64,000 bases of DNA from Roseiflexus sp034432635 (GCA_034432635.1 DAOUBK010000094.1:1-64000), one strand, 5' to 3'; counted from the stretch's first letter, positions 41,118 to 51,524 are shown. Notes: generated by a model from the letters alone, not told the origin. Made by a program: numbers and translations.

Positions 41118-44042
41118 ATGTCTGCCGATCGGATCGTGGTGCGCGGAGCGCGCGTTCACAATCTCAAGAATATCACGGTCACCATGCCGCGTCATGCGCT
41201 GGTGGTGATCACCGGTCTCTCCGGCTCCGGCAAATCGTCATTGGCGTTCGACACGATTTTCGCCGAGGGCCAGCGTCGCTATGTCGAATCGCTTTCCGCC
41301 TACGCCCGCCAGTTCCTCGGTCAGATCGACAAGCCGGATGTCGATGCGATCGAAGGATTGTCACCCGCCATCGCCATCGACCAGAAAGGTCTGGTGCGCA
41401 ATCCACGCTCGACCGTCGGCACCATCACCGAAATCTACGACTATCTGCGGCTGCTGTTTGCCCGCATTGGACGACCGCACTGCATCCAATGCGGTCGCCC
41501 GCTCACACGCCAATCGGTGCAACAGATGATCGATACAATTCTCGGTCTGCCGGGCGGCAGCCGCATACTGCTGCTGGCACCCCTCGTCCGTGATCAGAAG
41601 GGCGATCATCAGACTCTCCTCGATCAGGTGCGCAAGCAGGGGTTCGTCCGTGTGCGCGTCGATGGCGAAGTGCGCGACCTGGCCGATGACCTGCGCCTTG
41701 ATCGCCATCGTCCGCATACGATCGAGGTCGTCGTTGACCGGCTGGTCATTCCAGCAACCGATCCCACGCAGCAACAGACACAGTTTCGCGTGCGTGTCGC
41801 CGATTCGGTCGAAACGGCGCTGCGGGTCGGAGGCGGCGTGGCGATTGTCCAGATCGTCGGCGGTAATGAACTCACCCTGTCACAACGTTACGCCTGTCCG
41901 GTACACGGGCCCGCTTCCATCGGGGCGCTTGAGCCGCGTGATTTTTCATTCAACAATCCATCGGGGGCATGCCCTGCCTGTGATGGCCTAGGAAGCGTAC
42001 TGGAGTTCGACCCCGATCTGATCATTCCTGATCGCTCCCGTTCGCTTGCGGAAGGCGCCGTTGCGCCCTGGTCGAATGTCAGTCGGGCACAGCGTCGCTA
42101 CTTCGATGATCTGCTGGCATCACTCGCCGGGCATCTCGGTTTTTCGCTGCACACACCGCTGCGCGACCTGCGCCCGGAGGTGATCGCCACCCTGCTCTAC
42201 GGTTCCAACGGCGATGTTATGCCGCTTCGCTACCACCTGCGCGGCGAAGAGCGCCTGGTCGAAGCACCCTTCGAGGGGGTTATTCCCGCTCTGCGCCGTC
42301 GCCTTGCAGAATGCACCGATGAGACTGAACGCGCACAGATTGAGCAGTTCATGACCCCGCGTACCTGCCCGACATGCAACGGCGCGCGGTTGCGCCCCGA
42401 ATTGCTCGCCGTCACCGTCGCCGGCGCCACGATTGCTCGGGTGGCGGCACTCCCCGTGGCAGAAGCATGGTCGTGGACCAGAGCACTGATCGCCGATATT
42501 GAAGAGGTTCTTACCCGCCGGAACACGGCGCACACTGGCGACCTGATCTCGTCCAGATATGGACTGACCCTGCGCGAATGCCAGATTGCAGCGCCAGTGC
42601 TGCACGACATATGCGCCCGGCTCAGGTTTCTGAACGAAGTTGGGCTAGGGTATCTTACGCTCGACCGTACTGCGACGACCCTTTCCGGCGGCGAGGCGCA
42701 GCGCATCCGCCTGGCAACCCAGATCGGCGCCGGGTTGAGCGGTGCGCTCTACGTGCTCGACGAGCCGAGTATCGGGTTGCACCCACGCGACACAACACGT
42801 CTGCTCGATACGCTGCATCAACTGCGCGATCTGGGTAACAGCGTGCTGGTGGTCGAACACGACGAGGAGATCATTCGCGCTGCCGACTGGATCGTCGATA
42901 TCGGTCCAGGTGCGGGGGAGCGCGGCGGCGAGGTGATCGTCAGCGGGCCACTCGATGCAGTGCTGGCAGAGCCGCGCTCACTCACCGGGCAGTACCTCTC
43001 CGGTAAACGCACGATTGCCGTGCCACGCCGGCGACGCACCGGCAACGGCGCATTTCTGACGATCAGGGGCGCGCGCGAGCACAACCTGAAGAACATCAAC
43101 GTCGCCATCCCGCTGGGATGTCTAGTGGCAGTCACCGGCGTCAGCGGGTCTGGCAAATCGACCCTAATCAACGACACCCTCTACCCGCGTCTGGCACAGG
43201 CGCTCCACGGTGCGCGCGCGCCCGGCGCTCACGATGCAATCTACGGTATCGAACAGATCGACAGGGTGATTGATATCGATCAGTCGCCGATCGGACGCAC
43301 TCCCCGTTCCAACCCGATTACCTACACCAAAGCGTTCGACCCGATCCGCAAATTGTTTGCGCAAACGCCCGAAGCGCGCACGCGCGGCTACGATGCGAGC
43401 CGCTTCTCGTTCAACATTCCTGGAGGACGCTGCGAACACTGCAATGGCGAAGGGTTGATGCAGATCGAAATGCAATTCCTTCCCGATCTGTACGTCACCT
43501 GCGACGTCTGTCACGGCACACGCTACAACCGCGAAACGCTCGACATTCGTTACCGTGGCAGGAACATCGCCGAAGTGCTCGACATGACTGTTGAAGAAGC
43601 AGCGGCATTTTTCGAGCGCGTACCATCCATCGCCGAAAAGCTACAAACCCTGATCGACGTCGGGTTGGGCTATATTCGTCTCGGTCAACCTGCGACCACC
43701 CTCTCCGGCGGCGAAGCGCAACGCATCAAACTGGCGACCGAACTGAGTCGTCGCGCGACCGGACGCACCCTCTACATCCTCGATGAACCAACGACCGGAT
43801 TGCACGTCGCCGATGTGGACCGGTTGCTGCGCGTTTTACAACGCCTAGTGGACGCGGGGAACACTGTTCTGGTGATCGAACACCATCTTGATGTCATCAA
43901 ATGCGCCGATTGGGTGATCGATCTGGGACCGGAGGGAGGCGAGGAGGGCGGGCGCGTTGTTGCCGTCGGAACCCCCGAACAGGTCGCGCGAACACCGGAA
44001 TCGCACACAGGACGCTATCTGGCACGGTTGATTGGATGTTGA
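41118..44042 (+). CDS. uvrA: UvrA: excinuclease ABC subunit A
   Basis: A complete UvrA of 974 residues, the damage-sensing ATPase of nucleotide excision repair. Two ABC modules: Walker A in TGLSGSGKSSLAFDT and TGVSGSGKSTLINDT, signatures LSGGEAQRIRLATQ and LSGGEAQRIKLATE. Zinc-binding cysteines occur in CPACDGLG/CPTCNGAR and in CEHCNGEG/CDVCHGTR. ATG 41118 is chosen because SADRIVVRGARVHNLKNI is the normal N-terminus. The ribosome site is weak. The C-terminus ends directly at a repeat block. Confidence 0.97.
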   Translation: MSADRIVVRGARVHNLKNITVTMPRHALVVITGLSGSGKSSLAFDTIFAEGQRRYVESLSAYARQFLGQIDKPDVDAIEGLSPAIAIDQKGLVRNPRSTVGTITEIYDYLRLLFARIGRPHCIQCGRPLTRQSVQQMIDTILGLPGGSRILLLAPLVRDQKGDHQTLLDQVRKQGFVRVRVDGEVRDLADDLRLDRHRPHTIEVVVDRLVIPATDPTQQQTQFRVRVADSVETALRVGGGVAIVQIVGGNELTLSQRYACPVHGPASIGALEPRDFSFNNPSGACPACDGLGSVLEFDPDLIIPDRSRSLAEGAVAPWSNVSRAQRRYFDDLLASLAGHLGFSLHTPLRDLRPEVIATLLYGSNGDVMPLRYHLRGEERLVEAPFEGVIPALRRRLAECTDETERAQIEQFMTPRTCPTCNGARLRPELLAVTVAGATIARVAALPVAEAWSWTRALIADIEEVLTRRNTAHTGDLISSRYGLTLRECQIAAPVLHDICARLRFLNEVGLGYLTLDRTATTLSGGEAQRIRLATQIGAGLSGALYVLDEPSIGLHPRDTTRLLDTLHQLRDLGNSVLVVEHDEEIIRAADWIVDIGPGAGERGGEVIVSGPLDAVLAEPRSLTGQYLSGKRTIAVPRRRRTGNGAFLTIRGAREHNLKNINVAIPLGCLVAVTGVSGSGKSTLINDTLYPRLAQALHGARAPGAHDAIYGIEQIDRVIDIDQSPIGRTPRSNPITYTKAFDPIRKLFAQTPEARTRGYDASRFSFNIPGGRCEHCNGEGLMQIEMQFLPDLYVTCDVCHGTRYNRETLDIRYRGRNIAEVLDMTVEEAAAFFERVPSIAEKLQTLIDVGLGYIRLGQPATTLSGGEAQRIKLATELSRRATGRTLYILDEPTTGLHVADVDRLLRVLQRLVDAGNTVLVIEHHLDVIKCADWVIDLGPEGGEEGGRVVAVGTPEQVARTPESHTGRYLARLIGC

Positions 44043-44176
44043 ACGTTGAGCGTGGAACGTGGAACGGTGAGCGTGGAACGGTGAACGGTGAACGTTGTGA
44101 CTTAGACATTGAAGGATGGACGTGGAACGGTGAGCGTGGAACGGTGAACGGTGCGACGGTGGTCGTGGAACATTGA
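44041..44176. repeat. Block of GTGGAACG-type short repeats
   Basis: Irregular repetitions of GTGGAACG, GTGAACG and GTGAGCG begin right at the uvrA stop. A perfect 33-bp unit occurs twice, at 44058-44090 and 44121-44153 (63-bp period), separated by unique sequence. The remainder up to the kinase gene start (44340) contains nothing I recognise. Confidence 0.85.
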
Positions 44177-44339
44177 ACATCGCGTGTTATTTCATTCCCA
44201 ACTGGCGACGCACAAACGAACGAATGGTTCTGGCAATTGCAATCGCTTCATGCGCTTCTTCGAGTGAGGGTTCCGTACCCAGAGAGCGGTCAAATGGTAA
44301 AGTGAAAAGATACGGGTGCATGAGACTCTGCGGCAATCT

Positions 44340-45932
44340 ATGACTACACCTCTCAATCTGATCGGAACAACTATTGGCAACTATGAGATTCAGGCGCTGA
44401 TCGGCAGGGGCGGGATGGCGACCGTGTACCGCGGAGTCGACCATACCCTGGGGCGCGCCGTGGCGATCAAAATGCTCTCCGAGGAAGCACGCACCCATCC
44501 CGGTTTCGTCGAGCGTTTCCGGCAGGAAGCGCGCCTGATCGCCAATCTGCGCCATCCCAATATCGTTCAGATTTACGATTTTGGCGTCCACAACGGAACA
44601 CCGTACATGGTTCAGGAACTGTTGCCCGGACCGACGCTCGAACAGCGGATCGTCGATGCTGTGCGCAGCGGGCAACCCCTTTCGCCCGACGAGGTTGTTA
44701 CGATCACCGGTCAACTCGCCGCTGCGCTGGACGCCGCGCATGCGGCTGGTGTCATTCACCGTGATGTAAAACCTGCCAACGCCATGTGGAACGCTCTTGG
44801 GGCACTGGTGTTGACCGATTTCGGTATCGCCCGCAGCACCCTGGCGCCATCGCACCAGACGCAGATCGGGCTGGTGCTGGGCACGCCAGGGTACCTTTCC
44901 CCTGAACAGGCGCAGGGGTTGCTGGTGACACCTGCCAGCGACGTGTACAGCCTGGGGGTGGTGGTGTTCGAGATGCTGGCAGGGCGGCTTCCGTTCGATG
45001 GCGATACACCGATGAGCATTGCCATCCAGCATATTCAGAGGCCGCCGCCGCCCCTGCGCACGCTACGTCCCGACATTCCACCCGCCGTTGAGGCAGTGGT
45101 GCTGCGCGCTCTGGCGAAAGACCCGACGGCGCGGTTCGAGCGGGCGGAACAGTTTGCCAGCGCTCTGGAACGCGCATACGCAAGTGTGGAAGCAGCGGTG
45201 CTGCGCTCTTTCCCGGCTGCCACAACCGACATCCATCGCCAGACAACGGTTGCATGGCAACCCGGCGCTGCAACCCGGTCACCGACATCCCAGCTGCGCC
45301 AGACCGATCCGTCGCAACCGGGTTCCACTGCCACACCTAGAGGGGCAACGCGTGGTCGCCGTCTATCGCTGCTGCCGCTGCTGGGCGGGCTGTTCGCGCT
45401 CCTGCTGATCATCGGCGGTATCCTGGTGATGCGCAGTAGCGCATCTACCACCGGACAGAACAGCGCCGCCACGCCGGTGACGCCTGTTGCCGCTGAAACC
45501 CCACCCGCAGCGGGTGATGAGAGCGCTGCGCTGCCTGTGCCGACATCTGCCCCCGCTACAGCCGTAGCGCCAACAGAAGCGCCTCCAGTAGCCCCACCGA
45601 TCGTATCCACGCCCCCCGACACACTGCCACCACAATCTGCACCGCCAGCCGCCGCAGGCGATGCGCTCGCCAGCCTGCGTAGCCTGCTGCAACCGGTTAC
45701 AGGCGACCGACGCACCGAAAAAGATGCGCAGAAGTGGCTCCGAACCCTGGACGAGTTCGAACGCGAGATCGGCAAAGGCAACAGCCGGCGCGCCCGTGAT
45801 AAATTGCGCGAACTTCAGCGTGATCTGACCGAAGCCGGGCAGAGCGGCAAACTGCCGCCAGAGTTAACCCGCGAAGCGCTGCAATATATTAGTGCAATTG
45901 CAGTCACTTACGGTATCGAACTGGAGAGGTAG
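44340..45932 (+). CDS. Membrane-bound Ser/Thr protein kinase (PknB-like)
   Basis: A 530-residue Hanks-type kinase. Residues 10-270 contain LIGRGGMATVYRGVD, the Lys of VAIKMLSEE, the catalytic loop VIHRDVKPANAMW, DFG in LTDFGIARS, and SPEQ in place of APE. After a low-complexity stretch, a membrane helix lies near 342-363 (LPLLGGLFALLLIIGGILVM). Outside the membrane is a Thr/Pro/Ala-rich spacer and a charged helical end (TEKDAQKWLRTLDEFEREIG); no PASTA repeats. It leads a cluster with FtsW/RodA and PBP genes, matching known kinase control of cell-wall growth. Confidence 0.92.
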   Translation: MTTPLNLIGTTIGNYEIQALIGRGGMATVYRGVDHTLGRAVAIKMLSEEARTHPGFVERFRQEARLIANLRHPNIVQIYDFGVHNGTPYMVQELLPGPTLEQRIVDAVRSGQPLSPDEVVTITGQLAAALDAAHAAGVIHRDVKPANAMWNALGALVLTDFGIARSTLAPSHQTQIGLVLGTPGYLSPEQAQGLLVTPASDVYSLGVVVFEMLAGRLPFDGDTPMSIAIQHIQRPPPPLRTLRPDIPPAVEAVVLRALAKDPTARFERAEQFASALERAYASVEAAVLRSFPAATTDIHRQTTVAWQPGAATRSPTSQLRQTDPSQPGSTATPRGATRGRRLSLLPLLGGLFALLLIIGGILVMRSSASTTGQNSAATPVTPVAAETPPAAGDESAALPVPTSAPATAVAPTEAPPVAPPIVSTPPDTLPPQSAPPAAAGDALASLRSLLQPVTGDRRTEKDAQKWLRTLDEFEREIGKGNSRRARDKLRELQRDLTEAGQSGKLPPELTREALQYISAIAVTYGIELER

Positions 45933-45941
45933 GAACCGGCA

Positions 45942-47273
45942 ATGGCGACGATCACACACCTGCGCACTCGGCTCGGCGGTCGTGTGCGCGAACTCGAACT
46001 CCTGATCACTGCGTTTCTGTTCGTTGCGGTCAGTCTGGGCGCACTGATCGCAACTGCAGGCGGACGGGTGCGCTGGGTCGATCTGGCGATTATATGCGCC
46101 TTTGCGGGTATCTTCCTCACCATCAGCCTGGCGCTCGCACTGCGCGACTGGGGCGAGGATCAGACGATGTTGCCGATTGCGGCATTGCTTGCCGGAATCG
46201 GCATGCTCATGGCGCGTCGCCTCGAACCAGACCTGGTGCAGCGCTACAGTGAGGTGTACAGCGGCATTGCGCTCAAGCAGGTGATCTGGATACTGGGTGG
46301 CGCAGGGGCGCTTATGCTGATCAGTTTCGCTCCCTGGCGGTTGCAATGGCTCAAGCACTACCGCTACACCTGGCTCATCCTGGGGCTGGCGCTGGTGGCG
46401 ATTACCGCACTCTTCGGGGTTGAACGCAACGGCGCACGCCTCTGGCTCAACCTGGGGTTCTTCCAGTTGCAACCGGTCGAACTGCTGAAGGTGCTGCTGG
46501 TCATCTACCTTGCCACCTATCTGGATAATCACCGCGAACTGATCGGGCGTGGCGTCTACTGGCTTGGTCCACTGAAACTGCCGCCGTTGCCCTATCTGGC
46601 GCCGATTGCGGTGATGTGGGGGGTGACCATCGGACTGATCATCGTCCAGAAGGACCTGGGCGCCGCTTTGCTCTTCTTCGTGATCTTCCTGGCGATGCTC
46701 TATGTCGTCAGCGGACAGGCGCGCTACGCCGCCGTCGGGTTGTTCGCATTCGCGCTTGGCGCAGCAGCGCTCTACCCGCTTTTCAGCCACGTGCGGGTGC
46801 GCCTGAATGCATGGCTCGATCCCTGGTCCGATCCGTTCGGCATTGGCTTCCAGATGGTGCGCGCATTGCAGGCGCTGGCGACCGGTGGTTGGGTGGGAAC
46901 AGGTATCGGTGCGGGCGACCCGACGATGGTGCCAGAGAGTCATACCGACTTTGTTTTTGTGGCGATCGGTGAGGAATTGGGGTTGGTGGGCGCATTCGCG
47001 CTGACGGTGTGCTACGCGCTCTTCGCGCTCAAAGGGTACCTGATTGCAATGCAGGCACGTGACGGATTCCAGCAACTACTCGCTGTCGGTTTGACGACAG
47101 CCATCGCCGCGCAGGCGTTCATCATCATGGCTGGCGCGACACACCTTATTCCGCTCACCGGCATTACGCTGCCGTTCGTCAGTTACGGCGGCTCATCGAC
47201 GCTGATCAACTTTGCGATGGTCGGGCTGCTGCTGCGTATTTCCGCCAGACGCAAGCCCCCACGGACGTTATAG
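45942..47273 (+). CDS. FtsW/RodA/SpoVE-family peptidoglycan glycosyltransferase
   Basis: A 443-residue SEDS protein with about ten membrane helices, polymerising lipid II glycan chains. Diagnostic stretches: ERNGARLWLNLGFFQLQPVEL, IIVQKDLGAALLFFVIFL with the essential Asp, and GITLPFVSYGGSSTLINF. It directly precedes a class-B penicillin-binding protein, the usual functional partner. FtsW versus RodA cannot be decided from sequence. Confidence 0.93.
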   Translation: MATITHLRTRLGGRVRELELLITAFLFVAVSLGALIATAGGRVRWVDLAIICAFAGIFLTISLALALRDWGEDQTMLPIAALLAGIGMLMARRLEPDLVQRYSEVYSGIALKQVIWILGGAGALMLISFAPWRLQWLKHYRYTWLILGLALVAITALFGVERNGARLWLNLGFFQLQPVELLKVLLVIYLATYLDNHRELIGRGVYWLGPLKLPPLPYLAPIAVMWGVTIGLIIVQKDLGAALLFFVIFLAMLYVVSGQARYAAVGLFAFALGAAALYPLFSHVRVRLNAWLDPWSDPFGIGFQMVRALQALATGGWVGTGIGAGDPTMVPESHTDFVFVAIGEELGLVGAFALTVCYALFALKGYLIAMQARDGFQQLLAVGLTTAIAAQAFIIMAGATHLIPLTGITLPFVSYGGSSTLINFAMVGLLLRISARRKPPRTL

Positions 47274-47300
47274 TGACGCTTCTCAGTTCAGAGTTCCACG

Positions 47301-49037
47301 ATGCCTGATCGGATTCGCACAATCATAGCCTGGATCGCCAGTGTTTTGGGCGTGGTCGTGATCGGCAGCGGTCTGTTCATCCCCGATGCCAACCTCTGGC
47401 GACTGCATCTCCTGACCGGACTCTGGTTGATCTCTCTGCCGGTGCGTCGCGCAGTGAAAAACCAGGGCGACACATCCGCCCGTACCCTGCGTGGACTGAT
47501 GCTGATCGCAATTCTCGGCTTTTCCGCCGTTGGGGTGCACCTGGTGCGCTATCAGGCAACCCTGGCGGAAGCAACCCAACGCGCCGTAGCAGCGCTGACG
47601 CAATCCGGTGCGCCGGAACAGCCAACCCCCAGCATTGTCGAACCACACCCCGCCGAACGCACTTCGCTGGGGAGCGGGAATACATTTCCGGTGATCATCG
47701 GTACCGGCGTGCGCGGGCGCATCCTCGACCGGAATGGCGCTGTGCTCGCGGAAACAGTCAATGGACGACGGACCTATCCCGACCCGACGCTCGGCAACCT
47801 GATCGGCTTCCAGAGCCGTCTCTACGGTACAACCGGTCTGGAAGCGCGCTTCGATGCACAACTTTCAGGCGTGGCCACTCTCGCGCCGACCACCATTCTC
47901 GAAGCACGCCTGCTGGGATTGCCGGTTGAGCAGACCCCAGCCGATCTGATTCTCACCCTGGATAGTCGCCTGCAGGCCGCCGCGCAGCAGGCGCTCGGTG
48001 AGCGTGCCGGCGCCGTGGTGCTGCTCGACGTGCAAACCGGCGCGATCCTGGCGATGGTCACCTACCCGCGCTTCGATCCGAATCGCCTGGTGCTGCCCGA
48101 CCCCGCATCACAGGCGGATGTCGAGCAGGTGCAGGCTGCGTGGGCTGAATTGAGTGCACGTGCGGATGCTCCCCTGCTCAACCGGGCGACCCAGGGACGC
48201 TACCCGCCCGGTTCGGTCATCAAAACACTGACCGCTGCGGCTGCGCTCGATAGCGGCGTGTTGCCCGATCCCGCGGCTGCAGTGACCTGTCCCAACCTGC
48301 TGCCGACGGAAGCCGGTGCGCCGCCAGTGCGGAATGCGGTGGACAATCTGTTCCGACAAACCGGCGATCCCTCCGATCTGGTGCGGGTCTTTGCGTTCTC
48401 GTGCAATACCGCATTTGCGCAGATAGGGCTGGCGCTGGGACCGGAACGGTTTCGTGAGTACGCACGCCGCTTCGGGCTGCCAACGGCTGATGCACGCTCC
48501 GCAACTGCCGACCTGCGTGATATTCCGGCAGAGACGGGTACCATTGCGAACACGGCGTCGTTCCTGGATCGTCCGGCGGCGCTGGCAGACACCGCATTCG
48601 GACAGGGGCAGGCGCTCGTCACTCCGCTCGACATGGCGCAACTCGCAGCCTCAGTCGCAAACGAAGGGCGTCTGATGCGCCCCTATCTGGTCGCGGAAGC
48701 GCGTACCGGCAACCGCATCATCTACCAGGCGCAACCGGAGATGTTGCGTCAGGTCGTTTCATCAGAAACCTCACAGCGTATGCTCGCCATCATGCGTACA
48801 TCGGTCGTAATCGGCTACGCGCAGCCGATTGCGCTGCCGGGCGTTGCTGTCGGTGCGAAGACCGGCACTGCCGAAACACCACGCGGCATACCGCACTCCT
48901 GGAGCATCGCGGTTGCGCCGGTGGACCAGCCGCGCTATGCGATTGCTGTGATCGTCGAGTACGGCGGTGAGGGGAGCCGGTCGGCATTACCAGTTGCACG
49001 TCAGGTTCTGGCTGCAGCACTGGAGGTGACGCCTTGA
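47301..49037 (+). CDS. Class-B penicillin-binding protein (transpeptidase)
   Basis: A 578-residue protein with hydrophobic segments near the N-terminus, then a short pedestal and a transpeptidase domain. The active-site serine is in PPGSVIKTLTAAAAL (SxxK), SxN in FSCNTAFAQIG, and KTG in VGAKTGTAETPRG. It resembles the PbpA/FtsI group of Gram-positives and Chloroflexi. It cross-links strands made by the adjacent SEDS protein. Its stop overlaps the TTG start of the next gene. Confidence 0.93.
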   Translation: MPDRIRTIIAWIASVLGVVVIGSGLFIPDANLWRLHLLTGLWLISLPVRRAVKNQGDTSARTLRGLMLIAILGFSAVGVHLVRYQATLAEATQRAVAALTQSGAPEQPTPSIVEPHPAERTSLGSGNTFPVIIGTGVRGRILDRNGAVLAETVNGRRTYPDPTLGNLIGFQSRLYGTTGLEARFDAQLSGVATLAPTTILEARLLGLPVEQTPADLILTLDSRLQAAAQQALGERAGAVVLLDVQTGAILAMVTYPRFDPNRLVLPDPASQADVEQVQAAWAELSARADAPLLNRATQGRYPPGSVIKTLTAAAALDSGVLPDPAAAVTCPNLLPTEAGAPPVRNAVDNLFRQTGDPSDLVRVFAFSCNTAFAQIGLALGPERFREYARRFGLPTADARSATADLRDIPAETGTIANTASFLDRPAALADTAFGQGQALVTPLDMAQLAASVANEGRLMRPYLVAEARTGNRIIYQAQPEMLRQVVSSETSQRMLAIMRTSVVIGYAQPIALPGVAVGAKTGTAETPRGIPHSWSIAVAPVDQPRYAIAVIVEYGGEGSRSALPVARQVLAAALEVTP

Positions 49038-50014
49038 GCTGTCGTGTGATCGGGTGGACGCCGGCAACAAAGCGTGTGGCACTATGCGTGGCGCTTGCCG
49101 TGCTGCTCGCAGCATGCGCCGAACCACTGGTCGAACCGCGTCCGCCGCGCACACCGACAGCGGTGATCGACCGGTACAACGCCATCGTTGCAACCGCCGA
49201 GGCGAGCGACGATCTGCCGGCGCGTGCCAAAGCCTACTATGAGCGCGGCAATATCTGGTTCGATCAGCAGAACTACGCTGCCGCCATCGCCGACTATGAC
49301 CGGGCGCTCACGCTCGATCCCTCGCTGTCGCGCGCTGTTCATAACCGTGGTCTGGCATATGCGCTGCTGGGCAACGATACAGCCGCGCTGCGGGACTATG
49401 CCGAGGCAATCCGTCTCGACCCCGCCTACCGCCGCGCATATGAGAACCGGGTGCGGTTACTCGAACGTCTCGTCGCCGAAAAGCCGGACGAAACCCTGAT
49501 CCAGCAACTGGCGGATGATTACGGCAGACTGGCGGAACTGATCCCCGATGCCGCGGCAACCTATCGCTACCGGCAGGGGCTTACACTGGTGCAATTGGGC
49601 GACCGCGCAGCCGCACGCGCAGCATTCGACGCTGCACTCCACGCCCGACCACAGCACGTCGATGCGCTGTACGAACGGGCATTGATCCTGTACGCCGATG
49701 GCGACCTGGATGCCGCCCTTGCCGACCTCGACACCGCGCTGCGTCTGAGTCCTCGCGCCGCTAACGCCTACTACGTGCGCGGGTTGATACGCCACGCCCG
49801 CGGCGACACACGCGGCGCAATCGCCGATTTTGGTCAGGCGCTGCTCCTCCAGCCCGAATATCCCGAAGCGCTCATTGCACGGGCAGCGGCATATGCAGCG
49901 CAGGGCAACACCGCTGCAGCCCGCGCCGACCTTCAGCGCCTCGACGGATTGCCACTCGATCCAACGCTTCAGCAGGCGCGTGAGGCGCTGCGCGTGCAGA
50001 CAGGTTCACCCTGA
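49034..50014 (+). CDS. TPR-repeat lipoprotein
   Basis: A 326-residue lipoprotein. The start is TTG 49034, with GGAGGTG upstream, overlapping the preceding stop. The signal ends with the lipobox VLLAACAEP. The mature part has about six tetratricopeptide repeats, e.g. AKAYYERGNIWFDQQNYAAA, AVHNRGLAYALLGNDTAALR and ALYERALILYADGDLDAALA. Probably a scaffold in the envelope-growth cluster. Confidence 0.88.
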   Translation: MSCRVIGWTPATKRVALCVALAVLLAACAEPLVEPRPPRTPTAVIDRYNAIVATAEASDDLPARAKAYYERGNIWFDQQNYAAAIADYDRALTLDPSLSRAVHNRGLAYALLGNDTAALRDYAEAIRLDPAYRRAYENRVRLLERLVAEKPDETLIQQLADDYGRLAELIPDAAATYRYRQGLTLVQLGDRAAARAAFDAALHARPQHVDALYERALILYADGDLDAALADLDTALRLSPRAANAYYVRGLIRHARGDTRGAIADFGQALLLQPEYPEALIARAAAYAAQGNTAAARADLQRLDGLPLDPTLQQAREALRVQTGSP

Positions 50015-50082
50015 CTCACTACCGGCGGATATTCACCCTTGCCAGGCAGTCCTGGTCTCTCTCGTGTTCAACAACCACCGGA

Positions 50083-50877
50083 TCATGGCTTCAAGCGCAC
50101 CATGTATTCCTCATACTCGGCGACAACCGCAAACCCCAGACGCTGATAGCAGGCAATCGCAGCCCCATTATCGGCGCGAACGTTCAGCCCGATCAGATCG
50201 ACCGTTTGCAGCAGCGACCGGCAGAGTGCTGCCGTTACCTTCGTTGCCAGCCCGCGCCCGCGCGCAGCAGGCGCAGTAGTGATATTGCCCAGCGCGGCGA
50301 CTCGCTGATCCGCAGAGTAGACGTGTACGCCGGCAACGCTCAGAAGGTTACCGTTTTCACCACGAATCCCGACATACTGCCCCGTTTCGAGCATCCGCGG
50401 ATCGAACCAGTTACCCGGGTAACTGTGCGCATAGAACGCCAGCAACTCATTGGTTGCATCCGGCGTCAATCGTTCGACCCCCGAAACGTCGATAGCGTCG
50501 AGCCGCGCGGGATCGCGCAGCGCCATCTTGAAGTGCAGACCATGCGCTTCCAGCAGGCACGCGGCGGCAAGCGCGTCACGCGCTGCGGGGGAAAGGTGCG
50601 CGTAGAAGCGCTGCGGCAGCAGATGCACCATTCCACGGATCAAGGTTGCAAGCGCAGTTGCCGGTGGACGTGCGGTTGCCAGCAGCGTCGGCAGATCACC
50701 GCCTGTGTAGAGCAACGCGATTGCCAGAAGATCTGCACCCGCTTTCAAACCATACCAGATCGTCGAGGTCCAGAAGAAATCATCGAGATCGCCAATGGCG
50801 TACAGGTGAAGCACAGGATCACGTCGCAGGTGGGCGCCGATCTCTTGCCTGTCGTGAAGAATGACAACGTTGCTCAT
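50083..50877 (-). CDS. GNAT-family N-acetyltransferase
   Basis: A 264-residue protein, about twice the minimal GNAT length. The N-terminal half (LRRDPVLHLYAIGDLDDFFW) has diverged. The C-terminal half has the acetyl-CoA site TTAPAARGRGLATKVTAALC and NVRADNGAAIACYQRLGF. Start ATG 50877 is used because the frame upstream lacks a site. Substrate unknown. Confidence 0.85.
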   Translation of the reverse strand: MSNVVILHDRQEIGAHLRRDPVLHLYAIGDLDDFFWTSTIWYGLKAGADLLAIALLYTGGDLPTLLATARPPATALATLIRGMVHLLPQRFYAHLSPAARDALAAACLLEAHGLHFKMALRDPARLDAIDVSGVERLTPDATNELLAFYAHSYPGNWFDPRMLETGQYVGIRGENGNLLSVAGVHVYSADQRVAALGNITTAPAARGRGLATKVTAALCRSLLQTVDLIGLNVRADNGAAIACYQRLGFAVVAEYEEYMVRLKP

Positions 50878-51014
50878 CAACATCTCTCTGATACTGAGCG
50901 CTTTTGCGCCACGAACTGAGATGGGTAGCATGAAGCATCACTACCAGGAGCGCCGCGTGTCATGCCACTCAAACAGCACAGCACGACCGGCATCGCCCCA
51001 CCGAACCTGCCGCT

Positions 51015-51524
51015 TCATCCATCCCGCTGATCCTGGCGCTGCCCCAATCGCCGATCCAGCGCCGTGAGCGCGATCGAGCAGAAGAAACGACGATGACGCT
51101 CAAAACCGAGACGTTCGTACCACGTCCGGGCGCGATCATTCTCCCAGCCGACTTCCAGCTCGACCACGCGGCAATGATGGGACTGCGCGTAAGGGAGCAG
51201 ACTCGCAAGCAGTGCGCGCGCCAGACCGCGTCCACGCCACTCAGGTGAGACGTACAGCTCATCGATCAGCAAAAATCGCCCGCCTGCTTCAATCGAAAGC
51301 CCCAGCGAACCGACGACATAGCCGACGATAGTTTCTCTCGCCACCGCAACGTGGACAACCCCATACTCTGGATGGCTCAGCACCAATCGCAAAGCATCAA
51401 CGGTGCGTTGCGGTTCGAACGGATCACCATCGCTGGTGTGTAACGCCTCAACCAGTGGCAACAGCGCATCGATATCATCCGGCGTCAAAAGGCGAATTGC
51501 AAACGTGTCGGTCTGCATCGTCAT
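51015..51524 (-). CDS. GNAT-family N-acetyltransferase
   Basis: A 169-residue GNAT domain. IRLLTPDDIDALLPLVEALH begins the fold. LYVSPEWRGRGLARALLASL binds acetyl-CoA, and NDRARTWYERLGFERHRRFF is the last motif. Same strand as the preceding acetyltransferase, with 137 bp between them, so possibly transcribed separately. Target unknown. Confidence 0.88.
   Translation of the reverse strand: MTMQTDTFAIRLLTPDDIDALLPLVEALHTSDGDPFEPQRTVDALRLVLSHPEYGVVHVAVARETIVGYVVGSLGLSIEAGGRFLLIDELYVSPEWRGRGLARALLASLLPYAQSHHCRVVELEVGWENDRARTWYERLGFERHRRFFCSIALTALDRRLGQRQDQRDG

Noticed and set aside
44187..45032. Long minus-strand frame opposite the Ser/Thr kinase
   Set aside because: It is antisense to a clear kinase, has no family features and no ribosome site; composition is that of a shadow frame.
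45864..47075. 403-residue minus-strand frame opposite the FtsW/RodA gene
   Set aside because: Rich in His/Gln/Arg as expected of an antisense frame to a hydrophobic protein; no domain recognised.
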